Below, in pieces: positions 53,314 through 63,723 of a DNA stretch of 64,000 nt. The notes beneath the pieces were generated by a model. The model saw nothing but the letters and a program-made list of their open reading frames with translations, was not told the DNA's origin and made no database searches. The translations under genes were made by a program, and so were the position numbers. Source of the stretch: Paenibacillus silvestris (lineage in GTDB: Bacteria > Bacillota > Bacilli > Paenibacillales > NBRC-103111). The stretch's first letter is position 1. Each line of letters opens with the position of its first letter. The stretch is taken from positions 744,352 to 808,351 of the forward strand of contig NZ_WTUZ01000010.1 of NCBI RefSeq assembly GCF_009882985.1, given 5' to 3'.

Positions 53314-54492
53314 CTACTCCCCTGACGCATCTGCCAAATCCTTCTCCTGCAGGAGCTCCAAGAACAGCCGGATCAGCTCAGGCTCAGGCTGGGCACCTCC
53401 GGTTTGCCGAGAATAGAAGCGCGTGAAATGCTCCTCCATGGACAGATCCGCCTTCGGCATTGCGGTCCTGACAGCCTCCATCTCCGGGTAAATGGGACGA
53501 ATATGAATAAAACCGTCATAGGCTTTGCGCAGCGACTGAATTTGTTCTATGGACATCGCTTCCGTCATGTTGATCTCGAGGTCAATCCAAGCCGCAGCAT
53601 CCCGCTTCTCTTCCAGCCATTGGTGAACCTGTCCTACACCTTCTTTGGCTTTCCAGCTGACGAGCGGACGTCCTGACGTTAGATAAATCTCCTTAGGCTC
53701 AGCCGCCTGCCCAGGCTGTAGGTCGAGCACAGTGACAGACTTGGCTTGTCCGGCTTCCGAGAAGCTATAAGCGATCGGAGATCCGCAATAGCGTATAGGC
53801 GAAGCTGCTTTGACATTTTGCGGTCTATGCAAATGGCCTAGCGCCACATACTGTGCCCCTGCTGTCAGGGCAGTTGTATCTACCGTATACGCGCCGCCTA
53901 CTTGTATCGGTCGCTCTGACTCTGTTTCAAGACCGCCAAGCACATAGAGGTGACTCATGATTAAATTAACAGTTCCAGCCTCAAAAGAAGCGGCCTGTTT
54001 ACGAATAAGCGCTCCAACTCGTTCGGAATATTTGCTCCGCAGCGCTTCCTCCTCCGCAGCTTCCGATAGAAGCTCTTTAAGACGCGACTCCGATGGATAA
54101 GGAAGTGCAATAAGACGCGCCATCTCCCCAGTTCGAGCGATTCCTATGGACTGGATTTGTGGCACAGGCATGCCGATCAAAGTAATGCTTTGTTTGCCCG
54201 CAAGCGGTGCCGCTGCAGCGACTCGGTCCGGATGATCATGGTTGCCTGCGATGATGGCAACATGACGTTTCCCTCCATCTGCGAGACGCGCAATACTTTC
54301 ATAGAAAAGCTGTTCCGCAGCTGCAGGAGGATTGACACTGTCATAGATGTCACCTGCAATCAAGACCAAATCAATCTCTTGGTCTTGTACGATACCTACC
54401 AGCTCGTCCACAAAAGCAGACTGCTCCTCCAGACGGCTTCGCCCTTCCAGCGTTCGGCCAAAATGCCAGTCACCCGTGTGTAATATTCGCAT
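53314..54492 (-). CDS. sbcD: Nuclease SbcD
   Basis: A 392-residue metallophosphatase subunit, partner of SbcC. MRILHTGDWHFGRTLEGRSR at the start carries D and H metal ligands; DLVLIAGDIYDSVNP, IIAGNHDHPDR and VALGHLHRPQ supply the rest. GGAGG lies 7 bases before ATG. It follows addA by 15 bases, so the addB-addA-sbcD unit is an operon. The C-terminal part (about 290-392) is the usual capping domain. Confidence 0.95.
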   Translation of the reverse strand: MRILHTGDWHFGRTLEGRSRLEEQSAFVDELVGIVQDQEIDLVLIAGDIYDSVNPPAAAEQLFYESIARLADGGKRHVAIIAGNHDHPDRVAAAAPLAGKQSITLIGMPVPQIQSIGIARTGEMARLIALPYPSESRLKELLSEAAEEEALRSKYSERVGALIRKQAASFEAGTVNLIMSHLYVLGGLETESERPIQVGGAYTVDTTALTAGAQYVALGHLHRPQNVKAASPIRYCGSPIAYSFSEAGQAKSVTVLDLQPGQAAEPKEIYLTSGRPLVSWKAKEGVGQVHQWLEEKRDAAAWIDLEINMTEAMSIEQIQSLRKAYDGFIHIRPIYPEMEAVRTAMPKADLSMEEHFTRFYSRQTGGAQPEPELIRLFLELLQEKDLADASGE

Positions 54493-54507
54493 GCTTCATC
54501 CTCCACC

Positions 54508-57500
54508 TTACATTTCGAGCAGCTTCGCTCCATCGAAGAAATACAGAAACTTTCCATGAACTGGACGCTTCCAAATATGTTCCACGGCACGCGTATACAG
54601 GGAAATTTGCCGCTCATACCGCAGTTTTAACTCCGTATCGCTGTTACCTTTTACCGCATCTGTTTTATAATCAACCAAAACGAGGCCAAGTTCATCCTCA
54701 AACAAACAATCGATGACTCCTTGAATCAGTACCGTTTCACCGCTCGTTGAACGATCAGTTCCCGTGTAAACCTCATCGGCTTGCAGTCCATAGCTGAAGG
54801 GTACCTCGCGTTGTACATTCTTGGCCTGAAGCATCCGCTGTCCAACCTCTGTCTCGAAAAAGCGCAGCACAACCGGAATATCCACAACTTCACTTTGCTC
54901 CGTAGTCAACGTTTGCTTATTTAACATATCTTGAAGTGTCCCTCGAATACTTTCCTCTGTCGGCCCTTCCTGCAAGGAAAGATTCTGCATGACAGCGTGG
55001 ACAACCGTTCCTTTTTCCGCTGCTGACAGCTTCTTCTCTTCCATAAATTTAGGCCTGCGCCAAATCATGGACCTTCCGTTGCTGTTGCCGTTGCTGGAAG
55101 ATGACGTCGCCACTCCTGGAACTGCAACTTCTGTTGCTGCCGGCATTTCCATCTCATCCGCGATTCGATTCAGCTCTGACAAACGCTTCATTTCGGATAC
55201 CGTTGTCTTCGCAAAAAGTTTAGGCGCTTCTGGGAAGGAATACGACCAGGATAACCGGTCATCTAACCAATCCTGCCACTCACCTGACGTCGTCACGGCC
55301 TCAATCCGGCGAATGCTGTCCATTCGATCTCCGTCAGGAGCCATGTTGTGCTCTTCTAAGGCTTCATCCGCTAGCAAGCTTTCGGGCTTGATGACGGTCA
55401 GCTTCCATGCCGAAGGATCATCCAATAATCGCACCCCTGAAGAAGCTTCACTTAGGCCAAGTCGCTCTCTCCATAGGCTCGCCTGCGGATGCCGAAGCAG
55501 GGCTGGGCCTACCCAATCGAGATAACTTTTGGCTTTCGCCAGCTCAAAATCAGGCAAATACCATTCCGTTCTGGACAGATGCCTGCCCCATCCGCGCAAC
55601 AGCTTATCCAGTGATTTGACTGTACCGAGCAAATAAAGCTTCTCTCTGGCTCTTGTCAGGGCTACATAGAGCACCCGCATTTCCTCCGCAAGCAGCTCCA
55701 GCTTCATTCTTCTTTTAATGGCAAGGGAAGGCAGGGTTGGATAGCTTACACGTAGTGATGTGTCTACAAACCGCGGGCCAAATCCAAGCTCTTTATGCAG
55801 AAGAAAGGAATCATTCAGATCTCGTTGGTTAAACATTTTGGCCATGCCAGCCACGAAAACGACAGGGAACTCGAGCCCTTTACTTTTATGAATCGACATG
55901 ATCCTTACAACGTCTTCTTGCTCCCCAAGCGCACGTGCTGTGCCCAGATCCCCACCGCTTTCTTTCATTCTTTCGATAAAACGGAGGAAGCGGAACAACC
56001 CGCGCAAGGATGTGCTTTCATATTGTCTGGCACGGTCATACAAAGCTCTTAAGTTAGCCTGTCTTTGCACGCCACCCGGTAAACCACCTGCGAAATCGTA
56101 GTAACCTGTTTGTCTGTAAATATGCCAGATTAAATCCGCCAAAGAGCCTTGTCTGGCCTCAGTCCGCCATGCTTCCAGCAGCTCCAGGAAATAGTTCAGC
56201 TTTTGCAGCAAAACCTCATTCTCTTCGGTCTTCGCTTCGCTCGCAGCCTGCAAGACAGAGTCGTAGAAAGGCACCGACTTATCTGCGATACGAATCAGTG
56301 CTAAGTCCTCGGCTGTTAGCTGCACCACCGGTGACCGCAATACAGCAGCAAGCGGCACATCCTGATACGGATTATCGATGACTTTCAGAAGAGATAACAT
56401 GACTTCTACTTCTGTCGCGGAAAAATACCCCGTACTTAGTTCGGCGTAAGCAGGTATGCCCATTTTCTTGAGTTCTTCAATGAGAATCGGCGACCACATC
56501 TGTGTGGCGCGCAGTAAGATGACGATATCCCGGTACGTGACTTGGCGGTCACCACCGGTTCTTTTATCAAATACTTGAAAAGCTTCCTTCCCGCCGGCCC
56601 CCATCAGATCTTGAATTTGGCGAGCAATGGTTCGCGCTTCTAATTGTGCGGTCTCCAGTTCCTGCGCTTCCAAAACGGGATCAATAACAGCACCCTCGGG
56701 TAAAGCTTCAGCATTCATTTCCTCATTCTCTTCTGAATCCGTCGAATAGGCTTCGCCCGGGTCAGGCACATCTGTTGCGCGATCGATGATCAACATCTCA
56801 ACCGAACAATCTGAGGAAGAGGGCGGATAACCCGCTCCATATACAAGCTCAGCCCGCTCATCATATGCGACTTCGCCGACGGTTTCATTCATCATTTGTT
56901 TAAAAATAAAATTAACTGCGTCCACGACTTCAATCCGGCTGCGGAAGTTGCGCGCCAAATCTATTCTGCCGCCCGCGGACGGCGCTTCTTGCGGCTCCGC
57001 TTTGTTGGAGCGGTACTCTTTATATTTCTCAAGGAAAAGACCTGGCTCCGCAAGTCGGAACCGGTAAATACTTTGCTTCACATCGCCGACCATGAACCGA
57101 TTACCTGGGTTTGCGTTCGAAATCAATTCCACAATCGCTTCTTGCACACGATTCGTATCCTGATACTCATCGAGCAATACTTCAGCGAATTGCTTCCGAT
57201 AAGCCTGAGCTGCCTCTGAAGGCATTAATTCACCTGGAATGGAGCCTGGTGCGCTTAGAATTTGTAAGCAGTAATGCTCCAAATCAGCGAAATCGATTAA
57301 ACCTTTAGCTTGCTTACCAGCTTGATAACGATGTCCGAAATCCGCAACCAAATCTACTAAAGTATGTAGAAGCGGTGCCATGTCGGCAATTTCCTGATGA
57401 AACTGCTCAGGAGTTCGGCCGAACAGCTCTTCTTGCATTTTGTTAATTTGCTCTTTGACTTTATTGCGCAGTTCTTTCACTTCTTCTTGCAGCTCTTTAT

Positions 57501-58494
57501 CGTAATCGTCGCCTTTGCATGCTTTGAGCTTGCCAAACTCGACGGTTTGAAAACCAAGATACAGAACGGACCACGGATAGGTAGTCGTTTCTAGTAAGTT
57601 ATTTACGAGCAGCAAATCTTCTCGTAAATTGTCCAAGTAAGGAGCTGGCCCGCCTGGTGAATCGGCGATTTCTATCGCCTGCCGCAGTAAGTCAGCGGCT
57701 CCTTCGAGCTCCAGAGCAAGGTCGCGGATTAGACTTTGCTCCCAGATCGCGTAGTCTGCGGGCGCTGACGCAGCAGCAACATAAGGCAGCGCCTCCAGCA
57801 TAACGGCGGCGGCCTCATCCGGCACCTCCTGCGGTGCGGGCTCCGGCGCCCCGAACATCGATGCCGTCGCTCTGAGCCAATGCTCCGGCCACGGATGACT
57901 GCGCGACACATCATACAGCTTCTGAATAAGCTGCATGATCGCGTCGTCATTCCGCTCGCCGCTGAACGAATCGACCAGCCGCCAGAAGGCGCTGTTCTCT
58001 CCGCTTTCCGCGTAATACTCCTCTAACATCTCGCCGAGCAGGTCTTGACGCATAAGCTCTGCTTCCGTTTCATTCGCTATTCGGAAGCCGGGATCAAGAC
58101 GAATGAGGCTGAAGTAACGCTGCACAACTTCCAAGCAGAAGGAGTGGAGCGTTGTAATCGAGGCGCGCCCCATCAGCGCGATCTGCTTGCGCAAATGCTG
58201 CGAGTGCGGCTGCTTCATCAGCTCTTTCTCCAGCGCTTCGCGTATGCGATGCTTCATTTCCGAAGCTGCCGCTTTGGTAAAGGTTGCGACCAGTAATCGG
58301 TCTACATCGATGGGCTCCCACTCATCGGAAATTCGCCGGATAATCCGCTCCACAAGTACGGCGGTTTTACCTGATCCGGCCGCAGCGGCAACGAGCATAT
58401 TTTGACCTTTGAGAGTAATGGCGTCCCATTGATCGTCCGTCCAAGTACTGCCCACAGGCTTAGGCTGTTGTTGATTATTCACTTCGTTTTGCAC
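54508..58494 (-). CDS. addA: Helicase-nuclease subunit AddA
   Basis: A 1328-residue UvrD-like 3'-5' helicase with a C-terminal RecB-type nuclease. Walker A VAAAAGSGKTAVLVERI near 35-51; LLDEYQDTNRVQ (motif II); RIMSIHKSKGLEFPVVFV and VLYVALTRAREKLYLLG (motifs V-VI). The nuclease carries GVIDCLFEDELGLVLVDYKTDAV near 1265-1287 with the catalytic D-x-K. With AddB it resects double-strand breaks and answers to a Chi site. The addB stop is 15 bases upstream. A GC-rich patch covers about 57700-58250. Confidence 0.96.
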   Translation of the reverse strand: MQNEVNNQQQPKPVGSTWTDDQWDAITLKGQNMLVAAAAGSGKTAVLVERIIRRISDEWEPIDVDRLLVATFTKAAASEMKHRIREALEKELMKQPHSQHLRKQIALMGRASITTLHSFCLEVVQRYFSLIRLDPGFRIANETEAELMRQDLLGEMLEEYYAESGENSAFWRLVDSFSGERNDDAIMQLIQKLYDVSRSHPWPEHWLRATASMFGAPEPAPQEVPDEAAAVMLEALPYVAAASAPADYAIWEQSLIRDLALELEGAADLLRQAIEIADSPGGPAPYLDNLREDLLLVNNLLETTTYPWSVLYLGFQTVEFGKLKACKGDDYDKELQEEVKELRNKVKEQINKMQEELFGRTPEQFHQEIADMAPLLHTLVDLVADFGHRYQAGKQAKGLIDFADLEHYCLQILSAPGSIPGELMPSEAAQAYRKQFAEVLLDEYQDTNRVQEAIVELISNANPGNRFMVGDVKQSIYRFRLAEPGLFLEKYKEYRSNKAEPQEAPSAGGRIDLARNFRSRIEVVDAVNFIFKQMMNETVGEVAYDERAELVYGAGYPPSSSDCSVEMLIIDRATDVPDPGEAYSTDSEENEEMNAEALPEGAVIDPVLEAQELETAQLEARTIARQIQDLMGAGGKEAFQVFDKRTGGDRQVTYRDIVILLRATQMWSPILIEELKKMGIPAYAELSTGYFSATEVEVMLSLLKVIDNPYQDVPLAAVLRSPVVQLTAEDLALIRIADKSVPFYDSVLQAASEAKTEENEVLLQKLNYFLELLEAWRTEARQGSLADLIWHIYRQTGYYDFAGGLPGGVQRQANLRALYDRARQYESTSLRGLFRFLRFIERMKESGGDLGTARALGEQEDVVRIMSIHKSKGLEFPVVFVAGMAKMFNQRDLNDSFLLHKELGFGPRFVDTSLRVSYPTLPSLAIKRRMKLELLAEEMRVLYVALTRAREKLYLLGTVKSLDKLLRGWGRHLSRTEWYLPDFELAKAKSYLDWVGPALLRHPQASLWRERLGLSEASSGVRLLDDPSAWKLTVIKPESLLADEALEEHNMAPDGDRMDSIRRIEAVTTSGEWQDWLDDRLSWSYSFPEAPKLFAKTTVSEMKRLSELNRIADEMEMPAATEVAVPGVATSSSSNGNSNGRSMIWRRPKFMEEKKLSAAEKGTVVHAVMQNLSLQEGPTEESIRGTLQDMLNKQTLTTEQSEVVDIPVVLRFFETEVGQRMLQAKNVQREVPFSYGLQADEVYTGTDRSTSGETVLIQGVIDCLFEDELGLVLVDYKTDAVKGNSDTELKLRYERQISLYTRAVEHIWKRPVHGKFLYFFDGAKLLEM

Positions 58495-58509
58495 TCCTTT
58501 CCATCTTCA

Positions 58510-61500
58510 TCACGGGTTAACATTTTGCTCCAATTCGTTCCAGAGCTGGTCTTTCCCACGCTGCTTCAGAACATGGATTTCATTGCCTTCAAACAACGGA
58601 TCAAACTGACAAATCGATTTATAAGAGCAGTGCAAGCAGGCTGTTTTTTTGTCTAGTCGATAGGGAGCAATGTCCACATGACCATCGGTAATGCTCGTTC
58701 CGATTCCTTTCACCTGCTTACGCACATATTTCCTGAGCGTATCCCACTGTTCATCTGTGGCGACGGAGGAGCTTGAATAGAAACTTCCGTCCTTCTTCAA
58801 AGCCACTGGAATTAATTGCGAGTGACCCGCGCTTTTCAACAGCTCACTGTCCATCAATCCAGCAACTTCAGCATCTGCCGTGATCAAACCTTTCATTTTA
58901 AAACGTTTCCGCAGCTCTTTCTCTACGGCCGCAGGGTCCAAGGCATTTTTTTGCTGAAGCATCGGGTTATGCACATGGAAATAAAGCACGCCTGCTGGCT
59001 TCGCTGCAATACCCAGCCAACGTTCCGCATGGGTAATGATGACATCCAGATAGGTGAGCATTTGCAGGGACAGCCCGTAATACACTTCAGACAACTGCAA
59101 AGAGGTCGAACTTGATTTGTAATCAATGACTCGCAGCAATACGCCTTGCTCCCCATCCGCCCGATCCACTCGGTCGATTCGCCCAATGATTTCCATGGTG
59201 CAGCCATTCTCTAAATCAAAGGTTAAAGGCGGCAGTTCTTTGCCTGGACCGAAGTCAATTTCCAGACCTAATGGTTCAAACTGACCCTGCTTCGCATGTT
59301 CACCTAGCACAACAGCTGCTCTGCCCACGACTTGCTTCAATTTTCTTGCGATATAGGCATATCTGCTGGAGCTAAGCAAAATTTCCCCTTGCAGTCTTGG
59401 CGCAAGTTCATCCACTACCTGAGCGGAACGCTCCATGCACTCCTCTGCCGACAGAGACCCCCAATCAAGCTGATCCTGCTGCAGTCTTTGAACAAACTGG
59501 TTCAATGCTGCATGAAACAATTGCCCGATATCTGGAGCATCCAGCCGGTACACTCGCCTTTCCTGCAGCCTTAGGCCGTGGGATACGAAGTGGGAGAAAG
59601 GACAAGCCACATATTTCTCCATACGAGAGACACTCGCCCGCAGATTTTGTCCATATAACAGCTTGCTTGTTTTGGAAGATATTTTGTTCTCTTTATTCGT
59701 ATAACGAAGCGCCTGAACCACCGATTGCAGCTTCATCTGCCACTCAGGCTTTTCTGCATACCAGTTGTAGGTCTCCCACCATAGATCCGCCATACGGCCG
59801 CCTAACATCCAGTGCTTCATGCGTACCGCCAAATAGGAAATGGCCTGATTCGGGTGTGCCATATAGGCAGCCTGCTCATCTTCCGGAGATTCAGCAGCCG
59901 GTTCTGCAAGCAATAGCGGTGTCTCGGTCCCGGGAAATAACTGACGCATTTGTTTAATCAACTCGGATGGTAGAAGCGATTTGCCTTCTTCATCCGCCAG
60001 CGGATAGCTCATCCACAATCTTTTACCTGGTACGGTTAAAGAGGTGTATACGATAAATTGCTCATCTAGGAGTTTGCGCCGGCTTCCGTCTGCCATCGGG
60101 AGACCAGACTCCATCAGAACACCACGTTCTGCTTCTGTCAGGACTCCTTTTTCCAGCATTTGCGCAGGGATAACGCCATCGTTCACACCCAAAATGTAAG
60201 CATAACGAATACCGCTTGACCGCGTCCGATCCATGCTTCCGATCAATAATTGATCCATCGAGGGTGGTACCAGTCCAAGCTTCATGCTCTCCATGCCTGT
60301 CTCAACGAGGCTATTAAATATCTCAAGGGACAGGTCGTCGTTCCCCATCGTCTCGACTAACTGATCCAGCATCTCCATGACACTGTTCCACATTTGGCCA
60401 TGCTCACGTGCTTTTTCCGGTTTGCCGTCTTGAATCGCTTGCTGACTCCATGTTTCCAATTTCTCAGGAGCCTGTACAGCAATCAACAGTTCATAAAGGG
60501 CTTCAACTTGCTCTTTAACAGAACCTGCTTGCTGTAGACGTTTGGCAAAAGCGAGAAGCGGCCTCACCACCCACTCTTTGCTTCTATTCAATGCAGCTAA
60601 TTCAGCCGTTTGCTCCTGAACACCTTCATCAGCCTGCTCCAGGTTGGCCCGGAATTTGTAGCTCCATGGCTTGCCGTCCGTCCATCTGTAGCCTTGGATA
60701 CCGAATGCAAGCACATAGTTCTCCAGCTTATCGAGCTCCGTTCTCTGGTCGGCAGCTTCACTCGGCAGCAGCAAATCCGTTTTGACGCAGCGGAATACGG
60801 CATCATAATGCCAATTATGCTGAACAACCTCCAGCGCTGAACGAATAAATTCAACGAGCGGGTGATGCAGTACCGTCCTTTTTTGGTCAAAAAAGTGCGG
60901 AATTTCATAATCCGTTAGTACCGCTTTTAATAAATCCTGATAGCCTTCCATATTACGAACCATGACAGCAACTTCACGCCAACGTACGCCATGCTCACGA
61001 ACCAAATCCAGCATATCCCTCACTGCGCCTTCTACCTCAGCACGGCGATGGACAGCCTCTGCAATCACGAGCTGATCGCTTATCTTCTCATTTGCAGCCG
61101 GTTTATAACGCTGAGCCCCTCCGCCAATCCGACGGTCAAAATTGCGCTCCAAATACCCAAGTACCGGGCTATCGTCATAACGTGGCGAACGATCCGGCGC
61201 CAATAAATGAACCTCGGCTGACGGCAATCCGAGCTGCCAAATAAGCTCCTGAAGCCGAACCATCGTCGTCGCTGTAGGATGAAATAAATCCAACTCATCC
61301 GGTGTATCCCCGGCTTGCAGCTCCCGGTCAAGACACAGCGTAATAGTCACCTGTTTACAGGTCGCAAATAACGCACCAAGTACGGCAAACTCCTGCGGCG
61401 TAAAACCATGAAAACCGTCGATCCACACAGATGCAGACCGCAAATAAGCGGAATTCGGGATCTGCTCCGCCAGCAATGTCAAATAATCCTCACCGTCCAA

Positions 61501-62037
61501 ATACTGCCGGGATAGCTCCGATTCAAATTGGCGATATATCAGCTGAATGTCATGCATTTTATCTCGAAGCAGACCGCTCTCCCCAAGTACAGAAGCCCGT
61601 TTCTGCTCATGCTCTTCGAGCTGTTTAGCCGATACACAATATCTTTTCATCTCCGTAAAGAGTTGGTTTAAACGATCTACGAAACCCATTTGCTCAGCCG
61701 AGTGGCCGAATAAGCGGAGCTTTTCTTTCTGTTTATGTAAAATGCTTGTAAGCAGCAGTTTCTTACCCATATCATCAATCGGCAGTCTCGCTGTACCGCC
61801 TTCTTCTTGCATAACACGCCAAGCCAAACGGTGAAAGCTTAACACCTGAGCACGAATCATCCCCCGAATACCGGGATCTGACACAATGGCATGCTCAGCC
61901 TGAAAGGTCGCCTGCTCCGGCACCAATAACACGAGCGGGTCACCTTCTGGTTCTGCCGCCAACTGATGCTTCATTTCTACTAAACAACGTTCACTTTTTC
62001 CGCTGCCGGCTCTGCCGATCACGAAACGAATAGACAT
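58510..62037 (-). CDS. addB: Helicase-nuclease subunit AddB
   Basis: A 1175-residue protein. MSIRFVIGRAGSGKSERCLVE gives the P-loop (8-15); the middle is an inactivated helicase; the C-terminal nuclease carries VIDYKSSS, and the iron-sulfur cysteines are visible as CPFSHF and CLHCSYKSICQ. It scans for Chi and cuts the 5' strand. AAGG site overlapped by GGAGGCC just upstream of ATG. First gene of the addB-addA-sbcD-sbcC cluster; a terminator separates it from citA. Confidence 0.96.
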   Translation of the reverse strand: MSIRFVIGRAGSGKSERCLVEMKHQLAAEPEGDPLVLLVPEQATFQAEHAIVSDPGIRGMIRAQVLSFHRLAWRVMQEEGGTARLPIDDMGKKLLLTSILHKQKEKLRLFGHSAEQMGFVDRLNQLFTEMKRYCVSAKQLEEHEQKRASVLGESGLLRDKMHDIQLIYRQFESELSRQYLDGEDYLTLLAEQIPNSAYLRSASVWIDGFHGFTPQEFAVLGALFATCKQVTITLCLDRELQAGDTPDELDLFHPTATTMVRLQELIWQLGLPSAEVHLLAPDRSPRYDDSPVLGYLERNFDRRIGGGAQRYKPAANEKISDQLVIAEAVHRRAEVEGAVRDMLDLVREHGVRWREVAVMVRNMEGYQDLLKAVLTDYEIPHFFDQKRTVLHHPLVEFIRSALEVVQHNWHYDAVFRCVKTDLLLPSEAADQRTELDKLENYVLAFGIQGYRWTDGKPWSYKFRANLEQADEGVQEQTAELAALNRSKEWVVRPLLAFAKRLQQAGSVKEQVEALYELLIAVQAPEKLETWSQQAIQDGKPEKAREHGQMWNSVMEMLDQLVETMGNDDLSLEIFNSLVETGMESMKLGLVPPSMDQLLIGSMDRTRSSGIRYAYILGVNDGVIPAQMLEKGVLTEAERGVLMESGLPMADGSRRKLLDEQFIVYTSLTVPGKRLWMSYPLADEEGKSLLPSELIKQMRQLFPGTETPLLLAEPAAESPEDEQAAYMAHPNQAISYLAVRMKHWMLGGRMADLWWETYNWYAEKPEWQMKLQSVVQALRYTNKENKISSKTSKLLYGQNLRASVSRMEKYVACPFSHFVSHGLRLQERRVYRLDAPDIGQLFHAALNQFVQRLQQDQLDWGSLSAEECMERSAQVVDELAPRLQGEILLSSSRYAYIARKLKQVVGRAAVVLGEHAKQGQFEPLGLEIDFGPGKELPPLTFDLENGCTMEIIGRIDRVDRADGEQGVLLRVIDYKSSSTSLQLSEVYYGLSLQMLTYLDVIITHAERWLGIAAKPAGVLYFHVHNPMLQQKNALDPAAVEKELRKRFKMKGLITADAEVAGLMDSELLKSAGHSQLIPVALKKDGSFYSSSSVATDEQWDTLRKYVRKQVKGIGTSITDGHVDIAPYRLDKKTACLHCSYKSICQFDPLFEGNEIHVLKQRGKDQLWNELEQNVNP

Positions 62038-62146
62038 ACAGGGCCTCCTTCAAGCTGATCTCTAAAGATATCAATCTTATCTATTCTATCATACTTTTGG
62101 TAGAAAAGAGGCGTGGCAGATGATGGGCTTACGATGGCTTAACAAA

Positions 62147-62200
62147 AAAGCCTCCCCCCAATTACATGAGTAGTCATGACAGGGAAGATGGCTTTTCACT
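62147..62200 (-). terminator. Probable terminator after the citrate synthase gene
   Basis: On the minus strand AAAAGCC(AT)CTTCCC and GGGGGGAGGCTTTTTT can pair around a loop containing TCATGA, with a T-run. Confidence 0.65.
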
Positions 62201-62217
62201 TGAAAATCTATTGCTGA

Positions 62218-63336
62218 TTAGGAGCGATTTCGCAGCGACACCGGCAATGCGCCGATATAAACCGATTGCGGCCGAAAAATACGATTACAGCTTGTTTGCT
62301 CCAACAAATGAGCTGTCCATCCTACCATTCTGCTAAGTGTGAAGCTCGGCGTGAAAAGCGACGTCGGAAGAGCAATTGCTCTCATCACAGCCGCAGCATA
62401 AAATTCCACGTTTACGTACAATTTTCGGCCGGGCTTATATTCATTCAGCAGCTCGACAGCTACTTTTTCTACGTGGATGGCCAAATCGAACCATGGATCC
62501 TCCGCAGCCAGTTCAGTCATGAGGTGCCGAAGTGCTTCCGCTCTAGGATCGTTTGTTTTGTAAATGCGGTGACCAAAGCCCATCAGCTTTCTGCCTGCCT
62601 TCAGCTCTTCACGCAGCCACGACTCCGCATTCTCTTTGTTTCCAATGGCATCCAGCATGTGCAGCACTTCCGATGGCGCCCCACCATGCAGAGGTCCTTT
62701 CATTGCGCCTATGGAAGCACAGAGCGCAGAAGCAAGGTCTGATTGTGTCGATAACACAACACGTCCGGCAAATGTGGAAGCGTTCATCCCATGCTCCATA
62801 GCGAGGATCAAATACGCTGTTAATACTTTCACATGAATTTGCTGTGGGACGGTACCTGTCAGCATATACAAATAATTGGCAACATGATCTAACTGCGGAT
62901 CAGGCTCAATTGGCGTCAGCCCTTGCGATCGTCGATAGTGATAAGCAATAATGGTTGGCAGCATGAGGGTATTAGCGAGAATCCTCTCAAAATCCAGTGG
63001 CCATTCAGCCTCCTGATGGCTAATGGTGCCTAAAACAGAGGTAGCTGTGCGAAGCACGCTCATCACGTCGCTTTCTAAAGGCAGCAAATTCAGTACTGCC
63101 TTCAGTTCGGCAGGTAATCTGCGTTGTTCCGCCCAATGCTTGCGTGAAGCGTTCAGGGCCTCCGTGGACGGTAGTTCCCCATGCCACAGTAAATAGGCAA
63201 CCTCCTCAAAGCTATTATGCAAGGCAAGCTCCTTCGCCTCATATCCGCGATAAACCAAGACCCCGTTTTTTCCATCAACCAAGGACAATTCTGTTTCTGC
63301 TGCCACAATGCCGTCCAACCCGGTTACCGATGCCAT
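62218..63336 (-). CDS. citA: Citrate synthase (CitA type)
   Basis: A 372-residue citrate/2-methylcitrate synthase family enzyme. MGTMKGPLHGGAPSEVLHML-like region (AMKGPLHGGAP), GFGHRIYKTNDPRAEAL carry two catalytic histidines, and KLYVNVEFYAAAVMRAI holds the acidic residue, here Glu as in the CitA/YvaB clade rather than the Asp of CitZ. It condenses acetyl-CoA with oxaloacetate. I start at the ATG of MASVTGLDG, behind AAAGG; an upstream in-frame ATG would add 25 residues not seen in the family. GeneName citA by the NVEFYAAAV motif. Cataplerotic versus methylcitrate use unknown. Confidence 0.88.
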   Translation of the reverse strand: MASVTGLDGIVAAETELSLVDGKNGVLVYRGYEAKELALHNSFEEVAYLLWHGELPSTEALNASRKHWAEQRRLPAELKAVLNLLPLESDVMSVLRTATSVLGTISHQEAEWPLDFERILANTLMLPTIIAYHYRRSQGLTPIEPDPQLDHVANYLYMLTGTVPQQIHVKVLTAYLILAMEHGMNASTFAGRVVLSTQSDLASALCASIGAMKGPLHGGAPSEVLHMLDAIGNKENAESWLREELKAGRKLMGFGHRIYKTNDPRAEALRHLMTELAAEDPWFDLAIHVEKVAVELLNEYKPGRKLYVNVEFYAAAVMRAIALPTSLFTPSFTLSRMVGWTAHLLEQTSCNRIFRPQSVYIGALPVSLRNRS

Positions 63337-63723
63337 ATCGTCATTTTCCTTTCGATGTGCAGCGTGAAACTGCTTTTCTTCATCATATTCGGATATGGCA
63401 TCTTCATCCAATTCGTGTTTTCTTTCATTGTGATAAGTAAAATGTTTCAGCGGAAGTTTAGTGATTACATTTGTTTATAAAAATGAAAGTTACGCTCTCC
63501 CTCTCTATAGCCCCAGTTCTTGTATTTAAGCTTTCCGGATGGCAACAATTAGGAAAGTGAACTGAACTAAAAGAAGAAAAGACTCCACTAAAGTGGAGTC
63601 CTTTTTGGAAAGCACATTGTACTTTCTCATATTTTGTTTGTAGATTACTGCTCCAAGCATCGCTTAGAGTCATCAACTTTCGTTGTAAAAATAATTTTAA
63701 CAATAATTCCATCCTTAGTCAAA
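63337..63723. other. Intergenic region between citA and the right-edge gene
   Basis: Contains a perfect 9-base hairpin, GACTCCACT-AA-AGTGGAGTC (63581-63600), with A/T-runs on both sides, likely ending the right-edge gene. ATAA-N7-TAAT near 63470 loosely resembles a CcpC citrate-responsive site (weak). No small coding frame with a ribosome site was found. Confidence 0.4.
63577..63606. terminator. Terminator of the right-edge gene
   Basis: GACTCCACT-AA-AGTGGAGTC, with T-runs on either strand. It lies 120 bases downstream of the partial gene ending at 63724. Confidence 0.75.
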